Assembly: GCA_016192075.1 (NCBI GenBank)
Contig: JACPUU010000018.1
Location: 124,001-188,000, forward strand
Direction of reading: 5' to 3'
DNA: 64,000 nt
DNA from: Bacteroidota bacterium
Lineage (GTDB): Bacteria; Bacteroidota; Bacteroidia; Flavobacteriales_D; Crocinitomicaceae
The notes beneath the pieces were generated by a model, which did no database searches, was not told where the DNA came from, and saw only the letters and a list, made by a program, of their open reading frames with translations. Position 1 is the first letter of the stretch; every line of letters begins with the position of its first letter. Shown one piece after another: positions 9,753-19,867 of the stretch. The translations under genes were made by a program, and so were the position numbers.

Positions 9753-9786
9753 AAAAGGGAGATTCACAAAGTCTCCCTTTTTTTTT
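9753..9786 (+). terminator. Rho-independent terminator
   Basis: AAAAGGGAGA ttcacaaag TCTCCCTTTT + T-run. Confidence 0.85.
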
Positions 9787-9820
9787 ACTAATTTAGAACT
9801 GAATCAATGTTCAAAAGCGA

Positions 9821-10528
9821 ATGGAAGACTCACTTCGCATAGCCGTTATAGGAGATTACAATTTTGCGTATCATTCACACAACGCAACCAATCAGGCATT
9901 GCAGCATTGTGAAGATGTGCTTGAAATCCCAATCAACTATTACTGGCTGAATGAGCGTGAATGCTGTGAAGAAAATCTTGATTTTTACACAGACTATGAT
10001 GGGGTGCTGATTGCCCCGGGGCCTTACCGTCAGCCATTTTATTTCCAATCCATCATTGCCCGTTTGCTGGAACAAAAAATTCCGGTTCTGGGTACCGGAG
10101 ATTGTTTTAAAATTCTGGTAGAAACCTATTTTCACTCCAAAGGATTTGACCTCACCAAAGAGCGCATTATTTCTGACAACCTGATAGAGGGCAATTACTT
10201 TACCGGCATTATGCTGGATAAAATTACCGGTGACTTTGTCAAACTCTATCTGAATAAAGCCACTACCGAGTATAGCTCATCACGCTTTTCCATTTTACCT
10301 CAGTATTCTGAAATGTTGAGTGAAAGTTTTGAAATTGGCGCCAGAAATCAGTTTTTTGATCCTGAAATTCTGAAATCGAAAGAACATCCGTTCTTTTTAT
10401 TCACCATGTTTTGCCCGCAGATTGTATCAACCAAAGATGTGCCGCACCCTATTTTTACGCATTTCATTAAACAAATAGGAAAAATCAAGCACCTCAATTC
10501 AGGTATAACGTCTAAAAAAGAAAGCTAA
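9821..10528 (+). CDS. CTP synthase C-terminal (GATase1)-like standalone protein
   Basis: LRIAVIGDYNFAYHSHNATNQAL...GVLIAPGPYRQPFYFQSIIARLLEQKIPVLGTGDCFKILVE resembles CTP-synthase C-terminal-related proteins (PGSPY...GTCGGFQ). Confidence 0.65.
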   Translation: MEDSLRIAVIGDYNFAYHSHNATNQALQHCEDVLEIPINYYWLNERECCEENLDFYTDYDGVLIAPGPYRQPFYFQSIIARLLEQKIPVLGTGDCFKILVETYFHSKGFDLTKERIISDNLIEGNYFTGIMLDKITGDFVKLYLNKATTEYSSSRFSILPQYSEMLSESFEIGARNQFFDPEILKSKEHPFFLFTMFCPQIVSTKDVPHPIFTHFIKQIGKIKHLNSGITSKKES

Positions 10529-10995
10529 CCAATAAAGTCCAGCTCAATTAAAACCTGATTTTTTTCTACGTTTTCAAGTTTTGTGATGTGTACTTTCAGT
10601 ACCACACAATCAACTTCAGCCTTAATGACATTTTCCATCTTCATGGCTTCCAGAATCAGCATGTTGTCTCCTTTGGCCAGTTTATCACCCTCTTTGGCAA
10701 GAATCTCCAGCACTTTGCCCGGCATGGGTGCCTTTACATTTTTATTTACCAGTTCAGCGCTCCGCTTAATACCCATTTTATCCAAAACCAGGTCAAGCTC
10801 ATCTTTGAATACCAGGTCAAACGTTCTGTGATTTGAACGAATGGTCATGCTTTTATCATCCAGATTCACCTTCAAAACCTCTAAAACACAGGTAGTACCG
10901 TTTTTTGTAAGGGCGTATACATTGTCTCCTAACACTTTTAATTCGGATGAAGTTGCTCCTATTAACAGGTCAGCAGTATAAACGGTAACAGACAT
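10525..10995 (-). CDS. Biotin/lipoyl-attachment (biotin carboxyl carrier) protein
   Basis: C-terminal VKAPMPGKVLEI...LILEAMKMENVI biotinylation motif; stop overlaps the convergent stop of the previous gene (CTAA). Confidence 0.9.
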   Translation of the reverse strand: MSVTVYTADLLIGATSSELKVLGDNVYALTKNGTTCVLEVLKVNLDDKSMTIRSNHRTFDLVFKDELDLVLDKMGIKRSAELVNKNVKAPMPGKVLEILAKEGDKLAKGDNMLILEAMKMENVIKAEVDCVVLKVHITKLENVEKNQVLIELDFIG

Positions 10996-11150
10996 ACTCT
11001 AAATTTAATGTGCCTAAAATTAACCATTTTAACGGCATTTAATTACCTTGGATAATTATTTGATCAGCGCTTGTTTACAAAATCATTGATTCAGACAACC
11101 CATCCAAACCGGCGGTGTATCTTATAATACCCTCTAAAAAACTACTTCTT

Positions 11151-14100
11151 ATGAATTATTTTATCAAGTCCTTTTGGTTACTGCTAATCGGATTTTTTTC
11201 CATTCCGGCTTTTTCACAGCTTGATACCGATCATTATTTTCCGGCATTATTTGGCCGTGAAGACCAGGGTACACATTACCTGGTGTTGAGTACACACTCA
11301 TCCATTCCATTTGATGTAACAGTAACAGATGGTGCAGGAAACCTGATTACGACGCTGACCATTTCCAACGCAGCATCAACCACCTATATGTTTGGAAGCG
11401 GTACCACCAGCCCGTTACTGGTAACAGAACCCCAGCTCAATACACCCATGACCAGCAAGGGGCTTATTCTGAGCGGGCAGTATCCGTTTTATGCAACGGT
11501 GCGTGTTATTGCCGGGGCACAAGCTACCGCCATGACATCAAAAGGTCAGAAAGCCGCATTGGGAACTGACTTTCGTACCGGTCACCTTTTCCAAAACACC
11601 GGTGAATCATTCAGAAAAAGTAATGTTTTTGGAATTATGGCTACAGAAGACAATACCGTGGTTAATATCGACGATATCAGACCGGGTGTTATTTTCAGAG
11701 GTACCACACCATCCGGTTCACCCCTTACTTCACCTAACGTAACAGTGACCCTGAATGCCGGTGAAACGTATGTGGTTGCTGCTTTTCTGGATGAAGCCGG
11801 TGCCACCCAAAACGTAAATGGTGTAAACGGAACCCACGTAACATCTGACAAACCGATAGTTATGACCACCGGTTCATGGCTGGGCGGCAACCCCATTGTA
11901 TCTGGCTCACCATCAACCGGGCGCGATATCGGGACGGATCAGATAGCACCCATTGATGTAATCGGAGACGAATACGTAGTGATTAAAGGAGAGGGTATTG
12001 ACAACGAAAAAGTCATTGTTGTTGCCGCCTATGACAATACCGATGTAATGATTAACGGAAGCCCGATACCTGTTGCTACCATTGATGCCGGTGATTATTA
12101 CGTAATTGATGGTACTGCCTTTTCTGCGTTCGACAACTTATACCTGCAGGCCTCAAATGATGTTTATGTTTACCAGACTGCCAATGGCGGTGATGGCGCT
12201 ACCGATGACAACGAGCGCCAGAATGATATGATTTTTCTTCCTCCGGTGGGTTGTACCGGTAGTAAAAATGTAGTGCTTCCAAATGTAAACTGGGTTGGAA
12301 CAGCTTATATCAACATTATTGCCAATGCCGGGTCCAATGTTTATGTTAATGGTACTCCACTGGGTACCGGTGATGCGGTTACCGGCACAACCGGTTATGT
12401 GACCTACAAACTGACATCAGGCTACACCGGAGACGTTACCATTACCAGCGATGACCTTATTCGGGTAGCATTAATAAACCTGAGCGGAAACATTGGTGCC
12501 GCCTGTTATTTTTCAGGATTTACCAAGGATGTAGTTGTTCAGACACAAACCGTAAACGGCGACAACATTGCCCTGGAAGGGTGTATCCCGGCCAGCTTTA
12601 CCTTTAGCCTTGACAGCCCTTCAGATGACGACACCCAAATTTCATATACCGTTGCAGGTACTGCAAACAATGGGGTAGATTATACACACATTGATAATAC
12701 ACTTACCATTCCGGCAGGACAAACCTCTGCAACCGTTTTTGTTAACTCCGTTTCAGACGGTGTACCGGAAGGACAGGAATCTATCTACATCATTTATCAG
12801 CCCGATGCCTGTTCACCGGTAGATACTGCCTTTTTATTTATTGATGATGCGCAACCCATTGAATTTACCATTGACGGAACAGACCTGGATTGTTATAACA
12901 ATAACACCGGTGAAATTCTGGTAAATGCCACAGGTGGCTTTCCAGCCTATACCTACCATGTAACTACCAATGGCGGAACCGGAACGACCACGACGTATGC
13001 CTCCAATCCAATTACCGGACTTGCCGCCGGCACTTATTCTGTGCAGGTTTATGACAGTTACGGCTGCAAGGCAGACGCACTTGTAATTGGCGGTGTATTT
13101 GATGCCGACACCACCTTTTTGCCGGATGGAACCGGTGTGAGCTATACAACCACCATCAACATCAACGGGTTTGGAACCGGTGAGCTTTTGGACGACATGA
13201 GTCAGCTTCAGCAAATTTGTGCCACCATGGAACATTCATACCTGGGTGATTTGCAGATAAAAATTATTTCACCAAGCGGACAGCAGGTTATTCTGAAAGA
13301 ATTCTCAGGCGGTGGAAGTACAGATCTTGGAGAGCCCTTTGCATCAGGTCCTGTAGATGGCGCCAACAGTGATCTTACCGATCCCGGAATTGGATTTGAA
13401 TATTGCTGGAATGATGCACCCGTTTTTGGAACCATGGTTTCAGAAGCCGGAAACTACACACACACCATTCCTGCATCAACCGGCGGTACTTATACAGACA
13501 GTTATTTGCCACAGGGATCATACCAGTCTTTTGCAAACCTTAACGGCCTGCTGGGTTCAACACTGGACGGAGACTGGACGCTGGAAGTATCAGATCAGTT
13601 TGGCCTTGACAACGGGTATATTTTTAACTGGAATATCAGCCTGATGTCTGACCTTCCGGACACTTTGGTTACACTGAATGAACCAAACGGAATGACCCTT
13701 GACGGTTTTGTAACACAGGCACAATGCGGAACAAATGATGGTTCTATTAATCTTTCCGTAACCGGCGATTTTGGTCCGTTCACGTTTGCCTGGTCAAACG
13801 GAGCCATAACAGAAGATCTTTCTGGTATTGGTGCCGGAACATACGAAGTGTTTGTAACCGATGCCAACGGATGCGTTGATTCAGCTGAATTTATTCTGAA
13901 CAACATCAGTTCACTCAACATTACTTCTACGGTTACTGCAGTTACCTGTGCCGGCGGAACAAACGGTGCAATAGCTGTGACGACTTCAGGCGGAACAATG
14001 CCTTATACCTACAGCTGGTCAAACGGAGCCATAACCGAAGATTTAAATGCCATTTCTGCCGGAACGTATACCATTACGATCACCGATAATAACGGTTGTA

Positions 14101-17100
14101 TTTATTCAGAAGACATTGTTGTAAACACCTTACCATCCATGACTATTTCAGCCAGCAGTCTGACCAACGAAGCCTGCGGAACAGGTAATGGGTCTATCGA
14201 CATCAGCGTAACCGGCGGATCAGGATCATACGGTTACTCCTGGAGCAATGGTATGCTGACACAAGACATCAGTTCACTTACAGCCGGCTCTTATACAGTC
14301 ACCGTTACTGACGCATACAGCTGCACCGCGCAACAAACGTATTCACTGCTGAATGATGTTTCAAACTGCTCTATGTATTGTTACCTGGATGCTGTTGTAA
14401 ACACCATCACCGATGAAATTTGCGGAAACGGAACCGGAGCAATTGATATCAGCGTTGCAGATGCAACACAGCCATACACTGTTTCATGGAATACCGGTTC
14501 GACCAATGAAGATCTCACAAACCTGGCAGCAGGTACGTATACCATTACGATCAACGATGCCAATCAATGTGAACACATTGAATCATTCACCGTTGCCAAC
14601 GTAACTTCAGGTCTTGGCATAACAGCCAGCTCAATCAGTGACGAAAATTGCGGAGACGGACAAGGTGCAGTTGACATTACCGTTGGTGGAGGAACCCTTC
14701 CCTATACCTACGCCTGGTCAACCAGTGCCACAACGCAGGATATTAGCGCACTTACCGCCGGCAGTTATTCGGTGACCGTGACTGACGGAAACTCATGCCA
14801 GTTCACCCAATCATTTACCATTACCAACAACAGCGGTTCAATGGCCTACTCAACGGTTGTTACAAATGAATACTGTGACAACAATAACGGAGCCATTAAC
14901 CTGACGGTGACTGGAGCATCAGGCTCTATCAGCTACGATTGGTCAAACGGTGCAACCAGCCAGGATCTCACAGCATTGAATCCCGGAACATATACCTGCA
15001 CCATTACCGATCAGACAGGCTGCACATTAACCACGACCGCAATTACTGTTGGCAATAACCCGGGAACGCTTGAAATTCTCTCAACTACCATTACCAATGA
15101 AAATTGCCTGGACGGGCAGGGAGCCATTGACCTTTCAATACTGGGTGGTGCTACGCCTTATGTCTTCAACTGGAGCAACAGCGCTATCACAGAAGATCTT
15201 TCAGGATTAGCTGCCGGAACCTTTTCATGCACCATAACCGATGACAACGGATGCGCTGTTTCAACCGGTGCGCTCACCGTATGGAATTCACCGGGCACAC
15301 TGGCCCTGTCTACCGATTTTGTGACAGATGAACTTTGCGCAAACGCACAAGGAGCCATTTATGTTTCTACTACAGGGGGCACAGCACCGTATACGTATAG
15401 CTGGAACAATGGCTCTGTCAATGAAGACAACCTGGGTCTGGTAGCAGGAAATTATACCCTTACGGTAACCGATGCCAACGGATGCACCCTGAATCTGAGT
15501 GAGTCTGTCTCCAATTCAGCAGGTACACTTCAAATTGACAACGCTGTTTTAACGCATGAAAATTGCGGGAACGGAGGCGGAGCCATTAACCTGATGGTAA
15601 GCGGCGGAACAATGGCATACAACTATGACTGGTCAAGCGGTCAAACCAGCCAGGATATCAGCTCTCTTTCAGCAGGTACTTATTCCGTCACAGTTACTGA
15701 TGCCAACGGTTGTGAAGTCAGCGACTCCTATACCATCAACAACAATACCGGTACACTCAGCGTGTCATCGGTAAGTACGGCAGAAATATGCAGTGACGCC
15801 AGCGGATCCATTGATCTTACCGTTACCGGTGGTACCCCGGGGTACTCATACCTCTGGTCAAACAGCGCCTTGTCAGAAGACTTATCAGGCCTGAGCGCCG
15901 GAACGTATTCATGTGACGTTACAGATGCAATGGGATGTACATTCAGCACCGGACCTATTGTTATTGGTAACAATCCGGGCACACTGGCTGTAAGTCAAAC
16001 GGTGACCAATGAATCATGTGCCGCATCAAACGGTGCTGTTGATTTAACCGTAACTGGCGGAGACGGCTCATACAGCTATATCTGGTCAACATCAGCCACC
16101 AGCCAGGATATTTCAGGACTCACAGCCGGCAATTACACGTACACCGTTTCTGACGGAAATGGCTGCGAAATTTCAGGTGATGCGGACCTGATCAACACAT
16201 CCGGATCATTCATGGTTACGTATGCTGTGACAGACGAACTTTGTAATAACAACAGCGGTGCCATTGATCTTACCCTTGCGGGTGGAGCTTCACCAATTGT
16301 GTTTGCATGGAGCAACGGAGCCATTTCTGAAGACATTACCGCACTGAATGAAGGCACCTATTCCTGCACCCTAACAGACAACAACGGCTGCCAGGTAAAT
16401 ACCGGCAACCTGGTTGTATCAAACAACCCCGGATCACTTACCCTTGACAACATCGATGTTACCAATGAAAACTGTGGAAACGGCATTGGATCAATTGATA
16501 TTACCGTTTCTGGCGGAACAGCCCCGGTAACCTATCTCTGGAGCACCAGTGCAACAACGCAGGACATTCTGCTGCTGTCTGCCGGTAATTATTCCTGCAC
16601 GGTTACAGCGGCTGGTGGATGTACACTCGATTTAACCGCTACGGTTAATGATGATCCGGGCAATCTCCAGATTTTTGCACAAACGGTAACCAACGAATCA
16701 TGCGGCTCAGATAACGGAGCCATTGACATTACAATGGCCGGTGGAACACCAGGGTATACCTATGTCTGGTCAAACGGATCAACCACACAAGATATCAGTG
16801 CACTGAACGAAGGCACTTATTCACTCTTTGTAAGTGATGCCGGCGGATGCTCATTCAATACTGATTTCACCATCCTTAATGCGGGTGGAAACATGACCAT
16901 TTCAGGCGCTACCACAGGCAATGAAATTTGTGGTAATGCAGCCGGATCAATTGATATCACGTTAACTGACGGAACGGCCCCTTACCTGTTCAACTGGAGC
17001 AACGGTGCCATTTCTGAAGACATCAGCGGATTAACAGCCGGAACCTACACCGTAACCATTACCGATTTCAATTCCTGCACCACCAGCGGATCATTTACTG

Positions 17101-19757
17101 TTGGCAGTGATAACGGCACATTGAACCTGGTTTCATCGGTAGCAACAGATGAAAACTGCGGTGACGGACAAGGGGCTATTGACATTACCATTTCAGGCGG
17201 GTCTGCTCCAATTACCTATGACTGGTCAAACGGCAGCACCACACAGGATCTGAGCGGACTATCTGCCGGAACGTATTCTGTTTTTGTGGAAGACCAGTTT
17301 GGCTGCAACGTTTCTGCTACTGAAATTATTTCAAACATAACCGGTGGGCTTAACGTTGTTATTACTTCAGTGACAGACGAAAACTGTGGTGATGGAACGG
17401 GCGCTGTTGATATTACTGTAACCGGAGGATCGGGCCCTTACCTATACAACTGGAGCAATGGCGCAACGTCTGAAGATCTTACCGGGCTATCTGCCGGAAC
17501 CTATACCGTAACTGTGACGGACGCAAGCGGATGTTCTGTAACCATTTCAGCAACGGTAATCAACAACACCGGCACACTGGCTATTTCTAACGCCGTTGTG
17601 CAGGATGCCAATTGCCTGAGCCCTTCAGGATTCATTGATCTGACAGTCACTGGCGGAACACCGGGTTATTTCTATGCATGGAGTAACACTGCAACTTCAG
17701 AAGATATTTCAGGCCTCAGTGCCGGAACGTATACCTGCCAGATTACGGATGCAGCCGGTTGTATTTTGAATTATTCAGGAACAATCACCAACGGAAGCGG
17801 AGGAATTGCAGCAGATGCTGTTGTGGTAAACGCCATGTGCGGGAATGACAATGGGTCTATTGAAGTAACCGTAACCGGTGGCATCAGTCCGTTCACATTT
17901 AGCTGGACAGGTACTGCACCAAGCACCTGCTGTGAATATACACTTGAAATGCAGGACCTTTTTGGTGACGGATGGAATGGCGGATCACTGGAAGTTTTTG
18001 TAAACGGATCATCTATTGGTAATTTCAGCGCAGCCGGAACTGGTAGTACAGAAATTATTCCGGTCTGTGACGGAGACGCACTGGAGCTTGTTTACAGCGC
18101 CGGTGCCTGGGAAGAAGAGAATATTTATACCCTTTATGATTCACAAGGCAATGCACTGTTTACAGATGGTCCTAACCCAACAACGGGATCAGTTTACACA
18201 GGTACTGCAGCATGTTCAGGCGGAAGCCCGAATACAACCGCTGTTTATAACCTGGCCGCCGGAACCTATGGTTTAACCATTACCGATGATGTAGGTTGTG
18301 CTTTGACCGAATCATACACTATTCAGGCCGTTGCTTCTGATCTGCAACTTAACCTCACCAGTCTTACAGATGATCAGTGCCTGCAAGGTACCGGACAAAT
18401 TGTATACACCATTGCTGGCGGCACCGCACCGTTTGATCCAACACTCAACGGTATACCGGATGGCGGAACACCAGGGCAGTTCTCTAACCTGAACGCTGGT
18501 AATTATGAATTGGTGGTGTGGGATGACATGGGTTGTACCGATACGATGCAGCTGGTTGTAAACAACACCACAACATTTACCACCACTGTGGTTGCAATCG
18601 TTGACGAAACCTGCGGACAGGCCAATGGCTCAATTGACATTGACATTACCGGTGCCGGAACCCTGAACATAAACTGGAGCAACGGAGAAACCACCGAGGA
18701 CATTTCAGGACTTGTTGCCGGTACGTATACCGTCGATCTTTTTGATTTCAGCACGTTCTGCCAGGATCAGCAAACCTATATCATTAATAACATCTCTGAC
18801 ATAACCGTTACCGGTGTTGCCACAAATGAAAACTGCGGAGACGGCGCCGGATCAATTGACCTCACCGTTACCGGCAGCACTGACTTAAGTTTTGACTGGA
18901 GCAACGGAGCTATTACCGAAGATTTAACTGCGTTGACAGCCGGCTCTTACACCTGCACGGTGACCAATAATACAACAGGATGCCAGGTAGTTGTAAGCTA
19001 TGACATTCTTAACGTAACAACAGGGCTTGCCGCAAACGGATTTGCCAACGATGATTTCTGTGGAAACGGAAACGGTTCAATAGACATTACCGTAGGTGGC
19101 GGATCAGGCTTTTACAGTTTTGACTGGAGCAACGGCGAAACTACAGAAGACCTCGCTGCCGTGGGTCAGGGAGACTACTCAGTAACCATAACCGATTTGA
19201 ATGATGGCTGCCAGATGACACTTGATTTTACCGTTGGAAACTTTGCAACGTATGGTGTGAGTGGTGTGGTAACTGATGCTGCCTGTGCAAGCTGCACAGA
19301 AGGAGCTATTGATGTAACCATCAATGAAGGATTCCCTGACGGGCCGTATGTTTTCTCGTGGAGCAACGGTGCAACTACAGAAGATGTTTCAGGCTTAACC
19401 CCGGGCACCTACACCGTAACGGTGACCAGTAATTCAGGCTGCTCAACCATGGTTACCTTTGTGGTTGGCAACTCCAATTCTGTATCAACCGGTGAAATTT
19501 CAACCATCACCACCGTTGATCTTTATCCAAATCCGGCACGTGACCAGTTTGTCATTTCTTACCGGTTTACCAGCGGAGCGCCGGTGGTATTGATTATGAC
19601 AAACGCTGTAGGTGAAACGGTTATGAACACAACCCTTCAGGCCACTCACGGGCAGGAATCAATTGGCATTGATCACCTGGCGCGCGGTGTCTATTTTGTG
19701 ACGGTGACTGATGGCGCTGCCACACAAACCATTAAACTGATTGTTGCGCGTAAATAA
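11151..19757 (+). CDS. Giant T9SS-secreted adhesin: IgGFc-binding-like N-domain, Calx-beta-like, ~25 SprB repeats, embedded P-domain, type A sorting domain
   Basis: Signal peptide MNYFIKSFWLLLIGFFSIPAFSQ (start moved from 11115); repeat consensus TNEnCGngnGsIdItVtGGt.pY.Y.WSnGatteDisgLsaGtYtvtVtDanGC; C-terminal VDLYPNPARDQFVI...GVYFVTVTDGAATQTIKLIVARK. Confidence 0.92.
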   Translation: MNYFIKSFWLLLIGFFSIPAFSQLDTDHYFPALFGREDQGTHYLVLSTHSSIPFDVTVTDGAGNLITTLTISNAASTTYMFGSGTTSPLLVTEPQLNTPMTSKGLILSGQYPFYATVRVIAGAQATAMTSKGQKAALGTDFRTGHLFQNTGESFRKSNVFGIMATEDNTVVNIDDIRPGVIFRGTTPSGSPLTSPNVTVTLNAGETYVVAAFLDEAGATQNVNGVNGTHVTSDKPIVMTTGSWLGGNPIVSGSPSTGRDIGTDQIAPIDVIGDEYVVIKGEGIDNEKVIVVAAYDNTDVMINGSPIPVATIDAGDYYVIDGTAFSAFDNLYLQASNDVYVYQTANGGDGATDDNERQNDMIFLPPVGCTGSKNVVLPNVNWVGTAYINIIANAGSNVYVNGTPLGTGDAVTGTTGYVTYKLTSGYTGDVTITSDDLIRVALINLSGNIGAACYFSGFTKDVVVQTQTVNGDNIALEGCIPASFTFSLDSPSDDDTQISYTVAGTANNGVDYTHIDNTLTIPAGQTSATVFVNSVSDGVPEGQESIYIIYQPDACSPVDTAFLFIDDAQPIEFTIDGTDLDCYNNNTGEILVNATGGFPAYTYHVTTNGGTGTTTTYASNPITGLAAGTYSVQVYDSYGCKADALVIGGVFDADTTFLPDGTGVSYTTTININGFGTGELLDDMSQLQQICATMEHSYLGDLQIKIISPSGQQVILKEFSGGGSTDLGEPFASGPVDGANSDLTDPGIGFEYCWNDAPVFGTMVSEAGNYTHTIPASTGGTYTDSYLPQGSYQSFANLNGLLGSTLDGDWTLEVSDQFGLDNGYIFNWNISLMSDLPDTLVTLNEPNGMTLDGFVTQAQCGTNDGSINLSVTGDFGPFTFAWSNGAITEDLSGIGAGTYEVFVTDANGCVDSAEFILNNISSLNITSTVTAVTCAGGTNGAIAVTTSGGTMPYTYSWSNGAITEDLNAISAGTYTITITDNNGCIYSEDIVVNTLPSMTISASSLTNEACGTGNGSIDISVTGGSGSYGYSWSNGMLTQDISSLTAGSYTVTVTDAYSCTAQQTYSLLNDVSNCSMYCYLDAVVNTITDEICGNGTGAIDISVADATQPYTVSWNTGSTNEDLTNLAAGTYTITINDANQCEHIESFTVANVTSGLGITASSISDENCGDGQGAVDITVGGGTLPYTYAWSTSATTQDISALTAGSYSVTVTDGNSCQFTQSFTITNNSGSMAYSTVVTNEYCDNNNGAINLTVTGASGSISYDWSNGATSQDLTALNPGTYTCTITDQTGCTLTTTAITVGNNPGTLEILSTTITNENCLDGQGAIDLSILGGATPYVFNWSNSAITEDLSGLAAGTFSCTITDDNGCAVSTGALTVWNSPGTLALSTDFVTDELCANAQGAIYVSTTGGTAPYTYSWNNGSVNEDNLGLVAGNYTLTVTDANGCTLNLSESVSNSAGTLQIDNAVLTHENCGNGGGAINLMVSGGTMAYNYDWSSGQTSQDISSLSAGTYSVTVTDANGCEVSDSYTINNNTGTLSVSSVSTAEICSDASGSIDLTVTGGTPGYSYLWSNSALSEDLSGLSAGTYSCDVTDAMGCTFSTGPIVIGNNPGTLAVSQTVTNESCAASNGAVDLTVTGGDGSYSYIWSTSATSQDISGLTAGNYTYTVSDGNGCEISGDADLINTSGSFMVTYAVTDELCNNNSGAIDLTLAGGASPIVFAWSNGAISEDITALNEGTYSCTLTDNNGCQVNTGNLVVSNNPGSLTLDNIDVTNENCGNGIGSIDITVSGGTAPVTYLWSTSATTQDILLLSAGNYSCTVTAAGGCTLDLTATVNDDPGNLQIFAQTVTNESCGSDNGAIDITMAGGTPGYTYVWSNGSTTQDISALNEGTYSLFVSDAGGCSFNTDFTILNAGGNMTISGATTGNEICGNAAGSIDITLTDGTAPYLFNWSNGAISEDISGLTAGTYTVTITDFNSCTTSGSFTVGSDNGTLNLVSSVATDENCGDGQGAIDITISGGSAPITYDWSNGSTTQDLSGLSAGTYSVFVEDQFGCNVSATEIISNITGGLNVVITSVTDENCGDGTGAVDITVTGGSGPYLYNWSNGATSEDLTGLSAGTYTVTVTDASGCSVTISATVINNTGTLAISNAVVQDANCLSPSGFIDLTVTGGTPGYFYAWSNTATSEDISGLSAGTYTCQITDAAGCILNYSGTITNGSGGIAADAVVVNAMCGNDNGSIEVTVTGGISPFTFSWTGTAPSTCCEYTLEMQDLFGDGWNGGSLEVFVNGSSIGNFSAAGTGSTEIIPVCDGDALELVYSAGAWEEENIYTLYDSQGNALFTDGPNPTTGSVYTGTAACSGGSPNTTAVYNLAAGTYGLTITDDVGCALTESYTIQAVASDLQLNLTSLTDDQCLQGTGQIVYTIAGGTAPFDPTLNGIPDGGTPGQFSNLNAGNYELVVWDDMGCTDTMQLVVNNTTTFTTTVVAIVDETCGQANGSIDIDITGAGTLNINWSNGETTEDISGLVAGTYTVDLFDFSTFCQDQQTYIINNISDITVTGVATNENCGDGAGSIDLTVTGSTDLSFDWSNGAITEDLTALTAGSYTCTVTNNTTGCQVVVSYDILNVTTGLAANGFANDDFCGNGNGSIDITVGGGSGFYSFDWSNGETTEDLAAVGQGDYSVTITDLNDGCQMTLDFTVGNFATYGVSGVVTDAACASCTEGAIDVTINEGFPDGPYVFSWSNGATTEDVSGLTPGTYTVTVTSNSGCSTMVTFVVGNSNSVSTGEISTITTVDLYPNPARDQFVISYRFTSGAPVVLIMTNAVGETVMNTTLQATHGQESIGIDHLARGVYFVTVTDGAATQTIKLIVARK

Positions 19758-19780
19758 CCACAGCAAACGACCATTTGTTC

Positions 19781-19814
19781 AAAGCGCCGGAAATTTGTAT
19801 CCGGCGCTTTTTTT
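19781..19814 (+). terminator. Rho-independent terminator
   Basis: AAAGCGCCGG aaatttgtat CCGGCGCTTT + T-run. Confidence 0.88.
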
Positions 19815-19867
19815 ATTCTGCATAAGGTCAACTGAAAATATTCTTATACCTTCATTGTAGAATATTT

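Noticed and set aside
11582-19408. Many antisense ORFs of 60-130 aa inside the giant adhesin and the 25-28 kb adhesin
   Set aside because: Produced by repetitive, codon-biased sense sequence; no start context, no plausible proteins.
13700-19450. Regular ~225 bp tandem periodicity considered as CRISPR or satellite DNA
   Set aside because: In-frame coding SprB repeats with diverged nucleotide sequence; no short identical repeats with unique spacers.
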